Source of the DNA: Pholis gunnellus
Taxonomy: Eukaryota; Chordata; Actinopteri; Perciformes; Pholidae
Length of the DNA: 64,000 bases
Reading direction: 5' to 3'
Assembly (NCBI GenBank): GCA_910591455.2
Contig: OU342821.1
Span: 10,726,280 to 10,790,279 of the forward strand
Of the stretch, positions 36,598 through 49,899 are shown in pieces. Within the stretch, counting starts at the first letter, position 1. The number at the start of each line of letters is the position of its first letter. The translations under genes were made by a program, and so were the position numbers. Below the pieces are notes generated by a model. It had not been told where the DNA came from. It searched no databases and saw only the letters and a program-made list of their open reading frames with translations.

Positions 36598-39500
36598 TCT
36601 CCACCCTTCTATGGCGCTACGCTACCGTACGGACAAGATGTTGCTGGTGGAAGATGGAGCTTTGTCAAAGGGCCTTCTCATGCAATGGGATAGACACAGC
36701 ACAGACTACTGGCTAACTAATTAAAAGTATAGTCTGCAAAAATCTTCAAAAGTGGGACTTTGAAATGGAGTGGTTGGTGATGATACCTGTATGTTTCTGG
36801 AGGGATGGGGTTTTTTCCTTTGGCTGCCTTTGCCAATCATCCAATTATCTGAAGCTATAAAATGTGAGAAAAGAAACCTGGCCGAAGCTGAGGTGGATTT
36901 TGAGGGATGCGCCGATCAAACATGCCTTTTCAGTATCGACCACAGCAATCTCTGGCCTCATGTTACAGTACATTCAAACGATTCCAATAAGTTCCACACA
37001 GTGAGGTTTACAGATTTTACATTTTCGACAAAAGTCTCGTATTGCTGTTTGGAGAGAGAGAAAGTTTTATCGGTGCATGAGTAGTTTCCGCCACAGTTTC
37101 AGCCACTTCTCTCCGTAAGGCTGAATGTGCTCTTAATAATGGAGCCGTGATTCTGAACTCTCACACATTTGAAGGAAGCAAAATTAGCTTTTGAGGTCAA
37201 AAGCTATATTGACTTTGTATATTGAGACCGAAATCTGTCTCTTCGAAGATTTGAAGCGTCCTCGTGCAGTTAGTGTTGAACTCTCGTGGAGAGATTTGGG
37301 GAATGGAGGAAGGAAAAGGAGTTTGGTTGGTTATCATTTTTAGTCTCAAATGACATGCATATTTCGCTTAGTAGTAGTTCACCGTGTAGTCCTCGTGTTG
37401 TGGCTTTAGCGCTGCTATAGCACTTATTGCACGCATTATTTACGCACGAAGTACTTAGACTTAGAGATGAGATATTCCATTAAACTCTTAAGGGCTTTAA
37501 ACACACCGGTACGTTGGGTCTAATTTTGGGGTATTGTTGGAACCGAACAGGTGTCACAACACTGTTCACACTGAGAGCAGTCACAGCATACGCACAGTGC
37601 TCACTCAGCGCTGTGTGGGATTTCTGCCATTTTGCTGTGGGGCGTACATGCTTCTGAAAGCCCTTCATCAGTTATTTATCTTTATTTTTAGCCTTTAATA
37701 GAGACGAGGTGTCAGTCAGCGGAGGCAAAATCAAACAGAATGTGCTTCAAAGGGCTTTGACCCCCCCCCCCCCCCCCTCCCCCCACACACACACACACTT
37801 ACAGTTGCATTGATCTGGGCACCAGTTTGATCTCATGTGTTTGTGTCTGCTTTGATTCAACAAAAACAACATCTGAGAATTAGACTCACTCGGGCCCCTA
37901 AAGCCTATTTTTCAAGACAAAAAGTAAAATTACAGTTCGATCTAATGACACCCCTGAGCTGGCCAGCAAAGACAATTCTGCGGGTTTTTTTCTGTCGATG
38001 GAATACAATTGTGCAGTCGGAAATTGTAGGTAAACTGAAGGATATCCTGTTCTTCCTCCAGTTGAGGTCTAGCCCGCGAGCTCTCTGCCATTTTATGTTT
38101 GAACAGCTGGTTCCTCAACTGAGACAACTGGACTCATCCACACAGTGTGTTTGTGTTATTGCAGCAGTCGCCACATCCATGCCCATGTGGTAGCCACCGT
38201 ACTTCCCTATGAGAAATGGGTTTAGCTATTCCAAGCATTTTTCCATCAATTCACGGAGCACCTCTGGTCGTCTCCTCCCATCCGAGAGAGGCACTGCTTC
38301 GCCTTGACATTCTGCTGTGGAATTCACGTGGAGGTGAATAACTTTTTTTTTTTCCCTGTGTGGAGACAGACCTTCTCTATCAGCGAGGAAGTTATCTTAA
38401 TTTCCCCTCTGCCCTCTCTCTCTGTTCCCCCGTCCCCTCTGTCCAGATGGCCCATATTAATAAGGCAGACAGTCATACCTCAGTGAGCAACCTTTTCATT
38501 TCCCCTCAGACTGAACAGACACTCGGGAGGAGTCACCCTGACGACTGACCCTGTCCTCTGTGGTCTGTCGGCTGGACGGCCACGTTCAGATGAGAGCTCA
38601 GGGAAACACAGTCGGTCTCAAACCCGGCACAGACGGTCCTGTAGGACTGTAGAGGTTCAGGAGTTGTTGTCTTCTCGTTAGGCAGGTCCTGCATGTGTGT
38701 TTCCTTGTTAGGCTTTACAATGAAATGTTAAGGAAAATAGCAGACTACCACTTTTTACCATTACCAGTTTAATGAAAAATATATACTCAAACTGTCTATA
38801 TGCTTTGTGGTGTAATAGGGATTATCGCAGGGAAAAAAAGAAAAAGCAAGTGCATTTTTTTTGTTCTTTCAAAATATATATTTAGTGATGATTTAAAGAA
38901 AGCATGACAAACAAAGAGGAGAAAGAAACTAATGCGGCTCCTTTTACAAACCATATTTTAAAAAAAAAAGAAGCTTTATTCGGTACACGCAGATAGTTTT
39001 CCAGCTGTGGTTCCCATAGTGCACCAACAGGAAGATAACAATACCAGCCGTACTCCGCTATGAAATGTCTCAATAGAAAACAGTGCTCTTCACCTGAAGA
39101 CGAACGCTCGAGGTAGCCCTGTCTGAAGGCTTTGGACAGTCATGTCTTATGTCGAACTTTCCTGGAGAGTAATGGTTGTTTGTGCTGGACTCGGGTCCCG
39201 GTCAGTTTTCTGATGGATGTTCTTCCGGCTCCAGTGTTCCCCAGAAATGTCTCTCGAGAGATCTCTATGAAAGAGGGAAACAGGCAGCCATTGTAAACAT
39301 CTACACTTTGCACACACACACCGCCCCTCCGTGGGCGTTTCACAACTACACCTTCAAATCTAAGAAGCACAAAACACACACACACAAACAACACACACAC
39401 ACACACACATCGTTCTCAGGGCCACCTGACACAAGCATGCAAATAGGCACACACTCAAACACATGTAATCATAAATGTAAATATTCTATCATATCAGCGT

Positions 39501-40502
39501 TCACTGTCAATAACAGCCGAGCACATTGAGACGGCGTGACATTGTTTGCTTTGTGGTTCCTGTATTACACATAACATTGTACTGTATGTAGTGAGAGTTA
39601 CACAAGTGGTAAGGCCTTGTTTGTCCTTTAGGATTTGAGCCATGTATAGCCGAGGAAACGCATCTCCCCCATCTGTCATGTTGGTGCATTATAGCGGGCT
39701 GTCCGTAGCACTGTATGTAATGGATTTTACTTTTGCCTTTTGGAGAAACAGCAGTTATCTGTGAACAACTCGAGCTTTGCTGACAGGAGAAAAGAGGAAG
39801 GAAACGGAACTTTTTTTTTTGGCAACCCATGCAGGAGCTTTGCGCATTTCGATGCTGCAATATGTTCAGTACTTAAAGGTCTCTGGCACCTCTTCATCCC
39901 CCCTGCCAGGTCAAATGTTAAAAAGGAAAGAGAATGACGCAGAGATGCAGTTGAGAAACGGGCTCTGGTTTGTTCTGCGGATCGGGATTTATCCAGACAC
40001 CAAAGAATCTGAAACCTTTGTTGCACAAATCTGATCATCCCGGCAGTCTTCAGAAGTGAGAAACCGTAGGCTTTGTGATCTGATATTCACCGTCAAGACG
40101 GTTATGAGATATCGGGCAAAAAGAAAAGAAATCTCCTCCTGTGTGAAAATGAAAGGAAACTGTGTCTCGCTCGTTCTCGCATTGGCACAGAGAGCAGGGT
40201 CTTAAGTCTGGGGGGGGGGGGGGGGGGGGGGTCGTGCTAAATTTGTCTTGAAGCAGAGGGAAAAGAGCTGCAGGATGAGCCTGAAAGTTCATCCGCGAAC
40301 TGCCCTGAACTCTGCAGAGCAGCAGAAATAGATCCGGGATCACGTTTCCACTGCCGAGGCAAAGCGAACCAGACTAACTGCTGAACACGTCAATTTCACT
40401 GGGTGTGTGTGCATGTGTGTTGTGGGGGGGAGAGAGAGTGTGTTTGTCTGGCAAGCACATAAACCGAAGGGTCATGGGAAGCTATTTCACACCCATATGC
40501 AT

Positions 40503-40539
<37 letters not shown>

Positions 40540-42141
40540 ATGGCAGTCACATTAAGCATGTTGTCGCATACTTCCTGGTCATGGTCCACCGATTGTTTAA
40601 GTCTAATATCCTCCTGATTAACGATCGAAGCATTTTGGTTGGGAATGTACACTGTTGTTCTCGTGATTGTAGAGTAGAATGTATTTACTCATAGAAAGAG
40701 TAAACTTGCTTTTTTGTAGAGAAGCATATATACGGAATATATATGGATACATACATATATATACATCTATATATCTTTTGAGCTACTTGTGTGTGCGTGA
40801 GAGTTGTTTTTGGGCGCATCCTCCCGTAGGATTCGTATTTCTTTCCCCCTGAATTTTTATTTATCATGTTCTGACAAAAGTAGTGTCTTACGAGTGATGA
40901 GTGTTTACTTTTTCCTGTAAATATGATTTCTTTTATTTGATTATATTTTTGACAAAAAAAAAAAGGGGATTAAAAAGAAACTGTTTGACGATGCTGCCTA
41001 TACATCTATGAAGTGATATCTGTCCACAGAATCTGTTTGTGAAATATAACGACGACAGGGTGGATCGAGGCCAATGACAGTGAATGAGCGAAGGGGGGGG
41101 GGGGTCACTCGAACTCGCCGTGTTGATTGTTTTTGATTAGTAGCAACATTTACAGCAGTGACGATCTGTGGTTGTCACTGTTTTTAACATAATCTATGCT
41201 TGACCAACTGAAAATAAATCTGAGAAAGTGCTGAATCTCTACATGGGAGTATCTTGTTTTTTTTAATCGTCTCTGAAAACGGATGAACTGACTGGCTGGC
41301 TGCGTGTCGTAAGTTGAATCGCGGGGAAGACAACAGTCCCGTTACACTAACAGGACATGACACGAACTACAAAACATCAGCACCACGTACACAAGTTTGA
41401 GAAAATAACAGCACAAGTTCTTTGACGTTCTTTGTATCGAAGTATTTTGAAAGAATATGGGACATTTCCTGATTTTAAGAATACACAGAGAGAAAGAAAA
41501 TAGAAATCAGAAGAAGAAATTGTTACTATGACACTTCCTCTGTGTAACAATGCAGATTTGGGCTCCCGGCAAAAAGCTTCATGTCGCTCACAACATTAAG
41601 TCTGCACACAGTCTGCATTTCGGTGTGGTTTTCAATGACACATTGACAATACTTGATTAGAGTTCCTCCTTAAACTGCCCCACATTGCTACATTCTGACA
41701 CTTAATAGTGACAATACTTGTGTCATTATGTCAAACTGTGATCACAGCGTCGAGGGTTATAATTGCCAAGTTTGTCTGAGAAGAGTTTCAGCACACGAGC
41801 CGTCCATCATGTTTAGAGCAGCGCTGCTGACGGTTGAGTCCAAGTGTCAAGTGACATCTCCAGCAGTCAACACCACCAGAAGGCAGCCACAGCTGCCAAT
41901 CACACCTGCCAAGCAATGAGTGTGTGTTTGTGTACTTGTGGGTGTGGTTTCATAAAAGGAATAACTGGGGAAAACACTACTTTTGTCTGAGAGAAAGGAA
42001 ACGGTGCAGAAAGGATGAAGATTAAAACCGTGCTCAGCAGATTTTAGTGGGTTGTGTCAAATGTGGCAGTTCATTATTTTACTACATACATTTTTTGAAG
42101 TATATTTTTTTCCCTTGAAAGTGACAGAAATTAGGGTAATA

Positions 42142-43252
42142 TGGATTGAAGTGTCAACAAAAAAAAAGAATGTAATACTACATTTTAATGTCAATTCCCA
42201 GAAACATGATTAAAACGTAATTGCAACAAAACAGCGATCCGAACTGAAACGCTTTCTGTAACGATTGAGCTCGCCGTGCTTTGCTGATGATGGGAAATTA
42301 ACAGAAGCAGAACTATCAGATCCCGATTTGACGGTAAAACTTGGCTGCGTCTCACATTCAGGTATGTACAAGCTAATCTGGGAATCCGCTAAGAAACAGC
42401 ATACCAGGGGCATTTGTATGCGTGGTCCAGGTTCATACACTGTAGGGCAATAAAGGACTTGGACTGCTGACAACTTCTTAGACCCGTTTTGTATTTCAGT
42501 CGGTAACAAGAAGCTGATTACAGTCACAAATTAGATTGGTTTGACAGGCTTCCCTCCCTCCACATGACATCAGTGCCTGTTTATAGAAAACATTGCTGGT
42601 GAAGATTTAACGAGACCTATAAACAAAGTAAACCAATATTAATACAAGTCAACAGCTGTACAGGTCGCCATGTTCTCAATTTAGTTTGCAGTGATATCTG
42701 TGAAGTCAGTGCATTTTATGAGTAGGACTTCTGTGACATTACCCTCAACCCCCCCCCCCCCCCCCCCCCCAGGAGTTTTTATTTTAAAGTTGAGCAGCCA
42801 AATTCATGTAAATGATGTTGATTAATCACACTTAGTTCACTTCAAAAGTGTGGAAACATGCTTGAAAAGTAGCATCTGCTCTGGATAAAATTGTCAATCA
42901 GCAAAGTTCCCTTTTTTTCCCATCAAAAGTGTCCCTGGAAGTGATTCCTAAGATGGCACTGACATGCTGTTATAGCTGCACGGACAGAAATTCATTTGCA
43001 GACATGAATTAGTTTGGTAATATGTGTAGTTTAGTCAATTGTTGTGACAGCAACAATAACTACAACAGGATTTTCCACATGAATGACATGGAGGCAGAAG
43101 CCCCGTCTGTCCTGACCTGTAGACTTGTAGGCCTACGATACTGCATTTACACTGGTGACTCTTTACGGCCGTCTGCAGTTATGTTTGATCAAGTTTATGA
43201 GAATTGACATGTCAATGTAGTATTACATTAATTTTTTTGACACTTCAATCCA
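42142..43252. mobile_element. 1.1-kb element with long terminal inverted repeats
   Basis: The left end 42142-42196 (TGGATTGAAGTGTCAAC...) is matched in reverse complement by 43201-43252 (...TTGACACTTCAATCCA). The outer 16 bases are identical and the middle block GTAATACTACATT is shared. Similarity continues inward to about 42222 and 43175. No transposase is seen and no clear target-site duplication is visible. It is probably a non-autonomous DNA transposon or two inverted copies of one repeat. Confidence 0.55.
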
Positions 43253-43686
43253 CATTCCATCTGCTGTGTCTAACTGGAGTGGTGTGGCTCACTGCCATGC
43301 CACAATTACGCGAGGCAGATCGGCTGGTTAAAAGTGTGTGCAACCAGCATCAGACTGTCGTAAACGCTACAGAACCCCTCCGGGTTTATGTGCACATCAG
43401 GATTAGGACGACCTCTGCAGGCATCTTGAATTGGCCGTCTGAGAAGCAGCCAAGCAGGAACCGCACTACGTACGCTCCCCTGCGGAAGAGGAAGGCCGAT
43501 ATCCGCTCGCTGAATAAGCAAGGCCGACATCGAGTTTGTGTAAAGACCCCGATCCTGATCTCCACATTCAAGGACTCGCAGACTTTGAGGCGCGTTCCGG
43601 TAAAAGTCCGTGAGGGTTTAAGGCTGTCCCACTGTCAAATCATTGAGCGTTTGAGGGCTCTCTCGCAGACATTTTGAAACTTTTAT

Positions 43687-44036
43687 GAAGACTTTCCGGA
43701 GGTGCACATCCCAAGGGAATTACCCACAATTCATAGCAATGTGGCGTTAAACTAGGGGTTACCGGTGGAAGCAGGGAGACTTACAGAAAAGGTAAACAAA
43801 GAGGACAGCAGGTGTGTTTAGACTGGAATATTCGATTTATTCAGAAACTTTTAGGATTGAAGATGGAACATCAAAACGCATGAAAGCAGAGGAATGGAAG
43901 CAGAGATTATACGACGCAGATTTATTCATCAAACATTTCATTTTGTTATTGAAGCTGTTTTGACAAAAATGAGATTATTTTAAATTTCCTCTCATCTTGT
44001 GAGGAAAGCGCCTGGAAGACGTTCAAATCAGGGAGT
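43687..44036 (+). repeat. direct duplication, copy A
   Basis: Shares with 44166-44411 the blocks AAGGGAATTACCCACAATTC, ATAGCAATGTG..TTAAAC, TTATTCATCAAACAT and, at the end, TCTCATCTTGTGAGGAAAG then CCTGGAAGACGTTCAAATCA and GGGAGT. The middle is diverged and longer here. Confidence 0.85.
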
Positions 44037-44165
44037 AAAAAATACTAAATAAATACCCACAACTAAATGTTGTATGTTTTGACGTCGTGACTGTGTATGT
44101 GTGTGTATGTGATATGTTGCAGCAAAGGTGGACATTGGGATTGGGCCTGCAAGTCCGCATTTCTG

Positions 44166-44411
44166 CAGACTTTACCTAAGGGAAATACCCACAATTCATA
44201 GCAATGTGACATTAAACCCGGGGTTACAAGAAGGTGAACAGATGGCACATTGGTGTTTGGCATACATTGAATCAGAAACATTAAGCACAGGAATGCAAGC
44301 ATGGACTGAATTCATACAGCTTTATTCATCAAACATCTTTTAAGTTGATTATTTGATAATTACCTCTCATCTTGTGAGGAAAGAGCCTGGAAGACGTTCA
44401 AATCAGGGAGT
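44166..44411 (+). repeat. direct duplication, copy B
   Basis: Shorter copy of 43687-44036 in the same orientation. Both ends are strongly conserved and the interior has indels. A TG tract (44097-44111) lies just before this copy. Confidence 0.85.
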
Positions 44412-45588
44412 GTTGTTTTGATTAAATAGAGCTGTCACAATTTAAACAGAGGTAAACATTACATAACAAGACTATAGTGTGACCACAGCAATAATACATA
44501 GATAGTAGGAGTAAGAACAGCAATACGAGAAACACAAGACTGATGTGCTAAATAAATGTGTTTTATATTACAGCAGGAGGACAGAAGGACTAATTGGTCC
44601 TCCAATTGGTTTTGGTAACAAACACCGAATGTAAACATAGCTTTTGTTTGCAATGAATAGAAGAACCAACACTGTTCGAACTGATCATGATTATGTTATT
44701 GTTTTACCAGACTGGCTGTACAGTTTGAAGTCTGAGTAATTGAGTTTTTACTGTACAACTTCTAAATTCTACAACACTTCTCTGCACCCAGATTATGTAT
44801 CAACCTGCTTACACTGTCGGCTCCCATCTGCATCTTTGTGACGTCAAACCTGTAACAACATCCCTGATTTAAATGAAGTGTAGTGGACGTAAATTGATAT
44901 TAATCCAAAGCAGTCAGGCGGAATAAGTGGAACAGAAAACTGTTGTATATTGTGACATTTATTATCAGTACAAAAATAAGTGTACTGTCCATGATTAACA
45001 AATGAGGAAAAAACAACAAAGTATGACAGCATTAGTATTTAGAGAAGGAGGTAATATGGTAATCAGATGCCAAAAATGAAGAAAGAAACGTTATTAACGG
45101 CTTATTGTTCATAAAAGGGAAATGATTTGGACATCGCTGAGAAGAGTGAATTTTTTTTCTCAGCCAAAATATCTTTTCTGAACAGGTGGAGGCTCTGCTT
45201 TGTTCACACTCCTCTCCTGAACAAATGAGATTACAGCGACGAGACTAACACGATTCAACGCTCAGGATTTCCCCTTCAAGGGCCGCTTCAAGCAACCAAA
45301 TGTCAACACACCGCGTGTTAAAAAGAGGAACGGTTAGTGTGTCTGTGTGAGCCAAAGAGACACAACTCGGCAAGGGAAAACTGTCTGGGACGCACAAAGA
45401 GAGAATTTTGTACCAAAAAGACTTTCATTTTGGAAGATACCCACCTGATTTGTTGAAATTTCATAATTGGCTATAGAAGTCATTTTTACAAGAGCAAAAA
45501 CTGTGGATTTTGTCCACCGTCGCCAACATTGTAATTGCTCTCGTAACTGAAAACATTACACGATCATTTATATCAGTATTTTAAGATT

Positions 45589-45598
<10 letters not shown>

Positions 45599-45631
<33 letters not shown>
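45599..45631. repeat. (TA)n microsatellite in intergenic region
   Basis: About 33 bases of alternating TA after a short TG lead. A similar AT tract lies at 32982-33022 in the strbp 3'UTR. Confidence 0.97.
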
Positions 45632-45633
<2 letters not shown>

Positions 45634-46970
45634 GTCACAGGACACACCATGTATCTGTATATAACCTTACATGGGAACAATACAACTATCAGGCCAGGTT
45701 ACTGATGTTACAATGGCGCTAAACCGCTAGTGCGCGAATGGCCTCGTTTAGCTAATTATGCTAGCCTCAGTTAGCCGCCATACGTTTCAGTATTAAACAC
45801 TTTATGAACATCAAAACACGGCACTACAAAAGCGAGCAAACTTAATATAAATGTATATGTCGCTTGTGTACTTCTCTCACCTATGAATACAACAACAAGA
45901 CAGTCTCAGATGAATATCTGCTTCTGTGATCTCGACTGTCCATTCTTAAGGCTGGTCTAGCTCGCTGATCTTAGACAAGAATTACTGCGCCAGTCATACC
46001 AAAACCCGCTACTGCCACCTATTGACGAAAATGAGTATCGCCCTGCAGCTACTTCAGGTGAAAGTAGGTGAGTTTAAAAGTCACACAAAGCGTTTTAAAC
46101 TATAATAACCAGTGATAACCATAAATAGTGAGGGGGCCAAGGTAATGACACAAACTAAAACAATAACAATTTTGCAAATAATTGTCCCCATTAAAATGTC
46201 CAGGGTGCCACACAAACACATTGCTTAATGCACACTGGTTGTGACTGACTACTCGTCACAGTTTCGTCATGACCCCATTAGTTAAAAACATCGACTTCAA
46301 ACCTACGAGCATGAACCTTGAACTCAGCACCCTGGGACGCTCAGCCATCCTGACCATCGTGAAGCAATATATTTATCTTCCTGAGACAGAAGCCTGTCAC
46401 CTTCAACCCTGCTTTTAATCAGGTTCTATTGAGATTTTATCTGAGTTTTGGGAATTTTGGTAAGAACAACTATTCAGAACTCTTGTTTATTAACAGGAGA
46501 ACTCCACGCTGTAATTTGAGTACTTCTTACTGGACAATATCAGGACCAATTGACCACAGGCTGTAATGCTAATGCTAATGCTAATGCCGTATTTGTATCC
46601 ACACTGGTCATAAAGGAGTCCACGCTTGTTACTGATGTTCAGTACAGCTTCATGTACAAACAACAAATAAACAAATACTCTGTCTCTCATCACCTACAAC
46701 AAGCATAACAGTACTTTAATAGACCAGCAGTAGAATAACAGACGAGAAAGAAAAGGTTCGCTGTTTTCACCCGCCATTTCGCGTCTTTCTGAGTTCTACT
46801 TAACTTCCGGGTTAAAGGTCATGTTACAACAACAAAAGCTCGTCCATCATCATGACTGAAACGAGGGCTAAACGGTTACGAGTTTAACACAAGGTACCCA
46901 AAATTACAGTAAACATAATGTATTATAATTGCAGAAATAAGCTAATAACAATACAAATCGCTTAAATCAA

Positions 46971-46992
46971 CTTCCGGTGTTGTCATGGCAAC
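46971..46992 (+). promoter_or_regulatory. ETS-like site next to an RFX X-box-like palindrome
   Basis: CTTCCGGT at 46971-46978 is followed directly by GTTGTCATGGCAAC at 46979-46992, one mismatch from the palindromic X-box GTTGCCATGGCAAC bound by RFX factors. A second CTTCCGG lies at 46804-46810. Promoter function is inferred only. Confidence 0.4.
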
Positions 46993-47754
46993 GTTTATAA
47001 CAGCATCAAAAGTGATGGAGGGAAGGTGTTGATGTGGGAAAGCAGGGTCAGGAAATAGTACAGACGACGAGGATGAAAATAGTCCCATTTTTAAGTTAGG
47101 CATCACAAAATGTTAATTCAGCTCATGCAGAAAGATGTTATAGCACCAAAAGATAGAAAATGTAGAAAGTGTGTTGTTTTTTGTGTGTGTGCTTAAATGC
47201 TTAGATTAAAATGATATATTTAGACTTAATCCTACTCTACTGTATGCACTCAATTTAGAGCAAGGTCTTGCTTTTAATTTGTACAGCATATCGCATAACT
47301 CCGAGCTAAATTCAATATTCAAACGACGGATTTCTCCGGGCTGATTCTTTCAGCTGAGATCAGACCTATATAAACCAAACAGACTGACGCACTTTAAATG
47401 TCACAACACCAGGTGGTTTATTCAGTTTAGGTCACAATCGCACTTTCATAATGAATGCCTCACACCCATTTACATCCTCTCTCCCACATCTTGCCTCTCT
47501 GTGTTCTCAGAGAGGTCCCTTTCACATGATCTTGATCTTTAAGCATCATCTTCGTACCCTTTTTCTGCTGAACCTGCTGATGGATCAAAGTTGAGAGTTA
47601 CTATGGCCGAGTAGTGAACTTCAATACTTTTTGGTGCCAAATGTAAATGTGTCCGTAGTAGTATTGAAGTACAGAAAGCTGGCCTTAAGTGTCTGCTAAT
47701 CATGTGTATCCATTCTTTGGTCCAACTAGTTCCTGATTTAAATCAAAATTCTTT

Positions 47755-47965
47755 GCATTTTATTATTTTATGTATTCAAAAAAATGTTTGTCAGGTTAAT
47801 GTATGGCTTTTTAACATACTAAACTGCAATTTTTGAACATACTATACTATCATTGTATTTCTCAAAATACTTAACTGACTTTTTTTTACCTTTTTCGACA
47901 TACAAACTGACTTTTGTATGACTTCTTTCGACATGCTATACTATGTCTTATTTTAAGACTTTTAA
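47755..47965. repeat. degenerate minisatellite, ACATACTATACTATGACTTT type (array 1)
   Basis: Imperfect units of roughly 25-45 bases with ACATACTA(TACTAT), a T-rich run and a CGACATAC core recur several times. The motif matches the array at 51240-51830. Confidence 0.65.
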
Positions 47966-48466
47966 CTTTGATCAGTGGCTGATTTGAGCTCTTTGTAATA
48001 CAATGACAACACTTTAAATTCAACTTTTCCATCTTGGTTCCATCATATACTGTAACAACTGTGTGTTGACCTGTTGCTGTTAGATTTTGTATTAAAGATG
48101 CAGAAAAAGTCAGAGGCAGACATATTTTGTGTTGGTATCTTTATATTGAAATTCATGAAGTATACACAATGCATCCTACACTATAACAATTTCCACACGT
48201 TGATAATGTTTTTTGTTGGTGGATGATAAAGCTACGTTTTGGCATTTAAGTAACCAAACAGCAGTCTGACTGAGAAGCTTTGAGCAATATAAACATTAAA
48301 AACGTAAAACATTGTTGTGGATTAATAGCACGACAGCAGGTTTGTAGGTACAAGTAGGCAACATTAGTTATAGTTACACAGTAGAAAATCATAAACAAAA
48401 ACTCAATATTCATTTCTTTTTTAAACGTTTGTTATATACAACCCAGTGCCTTTAGAGGGATGGCCC

Positions 48467-49671
48467 TTTATTTCTTCAGCCGGACCTTTTCTCTGACATC
48501 ACCAGTAGATTTCAGCCAATCCGATTCCTCCTTCAAGTTTGATGCAATTTACAGTAACTGTTAATTTTAGGCTGGCAAAAGAAGAAAAAAAGAAGCTGTT
48601 TTTTCTTTCTTCAATCTAATCTGATCCGTGAAATATGAATAGAAATTAAAATATTGTTGAGCCCCCTTTATAGTGAGCTAAATTTGAAGACACAAAAACA
48701 CAAACACACAAGCAAGCACTCTTTCAACCCCCTCCCCCCCTTACCCTGAACGCACTGATTCATTTGAGACATGAATTCATCAAGGTGTTAAGAAATGTTT
48801 CACAAGGATTTTTGCTCCATGCTGGTTCGATAAAGTCGATCCGTTACTGTCGATTTTTGGAAGCTGCGAAACGCTTGTGCTGCGGTTCTCCTGCTCCACC
48901 TCATCCCAACGGTGCCGAGACGAGTGCAGGCACCCGGAATAAACACAAGTTTCTGTCATGTAACTGCATCTATCTTGAGACGAGCGGTTTGTCACACGGC
49001 CAAGAAACGATGCACCGGGACATCATAAGCCAAAAAACACCACTCTGCTTACCATTACACCAGAGTCTACCTTTGACTCAACACTGGATACAAGCTTATT
49101 GTGCCAATTCTGACCCTCTCATCATTTGCTGCATCATGTGGCATATTCCAATTTCACGGTTTTGGCAATCACATGCCTACTGTTGCCTCATCTTCTTGAC
49201 CCTTGCTGTCAACAGCATACACTAAAGTTAAAGGTGTGTTCAAGTGCAGCAGGAATTAAAACATTCTGTGTGTGTTTGTCCTTTCCATTTTGACTTTACA
49301 CTGTTTAGGGTTTGTAACAAGCGTTGCACCACTCTGGGGTTTAACAGTGAGCTTGCATACATACACGTACAATACATGCGGAGGTTTGCATGGTTTGGAG
49401 CTTCTTTTTTTTTTACGTTTCTTTGTGCTGGGACATCCAAACCAAACAAACCTCAACCATGTTCTATGTCTGACATATGGCAGAAAGATGCTGCTGCTTT
49501 AACAGCTTTTAATGTTTCTGTCCTTACTGTAAATTATATATTCATATCCACTGGTATCATCTGTTTCAACCTTCAGATCAAGGCTTTGTCAGCAAACTCT
49601 TCTGTAGCATCATTCATATACACATTTGAACGTTAAAGGACAGTCGGGGAAAACTTTTCCCCCGTACATGC

Positions 49672-49707
<36 letters not shown>

Positions 49708-49868
49708 ATAACCTTAGTGCTTTTCCCTTGGACTTCCACACGCTGCCTCGCTCTTTCTGTTGTACACACATTGGAACATTATTTCAGTCAATTATTTCTG
49801 CATTCAAACACATTTTTTACAGTCTCGCACACATGAACAGGCAACACAAAAAAACAACATGCGTGCTT

Positions 49869-49899
<31 letters not shown>

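Larger units (their letters stand above)
32638..41240 (+). other. strbp: probable strbp 3'UTR and downstream flank
   Basis: No conserved coding region follows the strbp stop for more than 17 kb. AATAAA signals cluster at 33107, 33122 and 33179, a likely proximal end. A further AATAAA at 41213 could mark a distal end. Much of the interval is AT-rich with UTR-like character and has Pumilio-type TGTAAATA sites at 35878, 39476 and 40916. Interruptions include a repeat relic (33780-34180), CA tracts (36234-36270, 36538-36594, 40504-40537), a C run near 37761 and a G run near 40211. Only the proximal few hundred bases are confidently UTR; the long form is inference. Confidence 0.4.
41241..48466. 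other. convergent intergenic interval
   Basis: It lies between the putative 3' ends of strbp and rabgap1. It contains no recognised gene but holds the inverted-repeat element, the direct duplication, a 157-codon ORF of unknown status (43204-43677), four TAATGC hexamers (46564-46587), an ETS/X-box cluster (46804-46992) and minisatellite array 1. Confidence 0.5.

Noticed and set aside
37186..37205. Palindrome AGCTTTTGAGGTCAAAAGCT
   Set aside because: Nine-base arms of low complexity occur by chance at this scale; no supporting context.
34585..45243. Shared 15-mer GATTACAGCGACGAG near 34585 and 45229
   Set aside because: A 15-base match between two places in 64 kb is expected by chance and the flanks differ.
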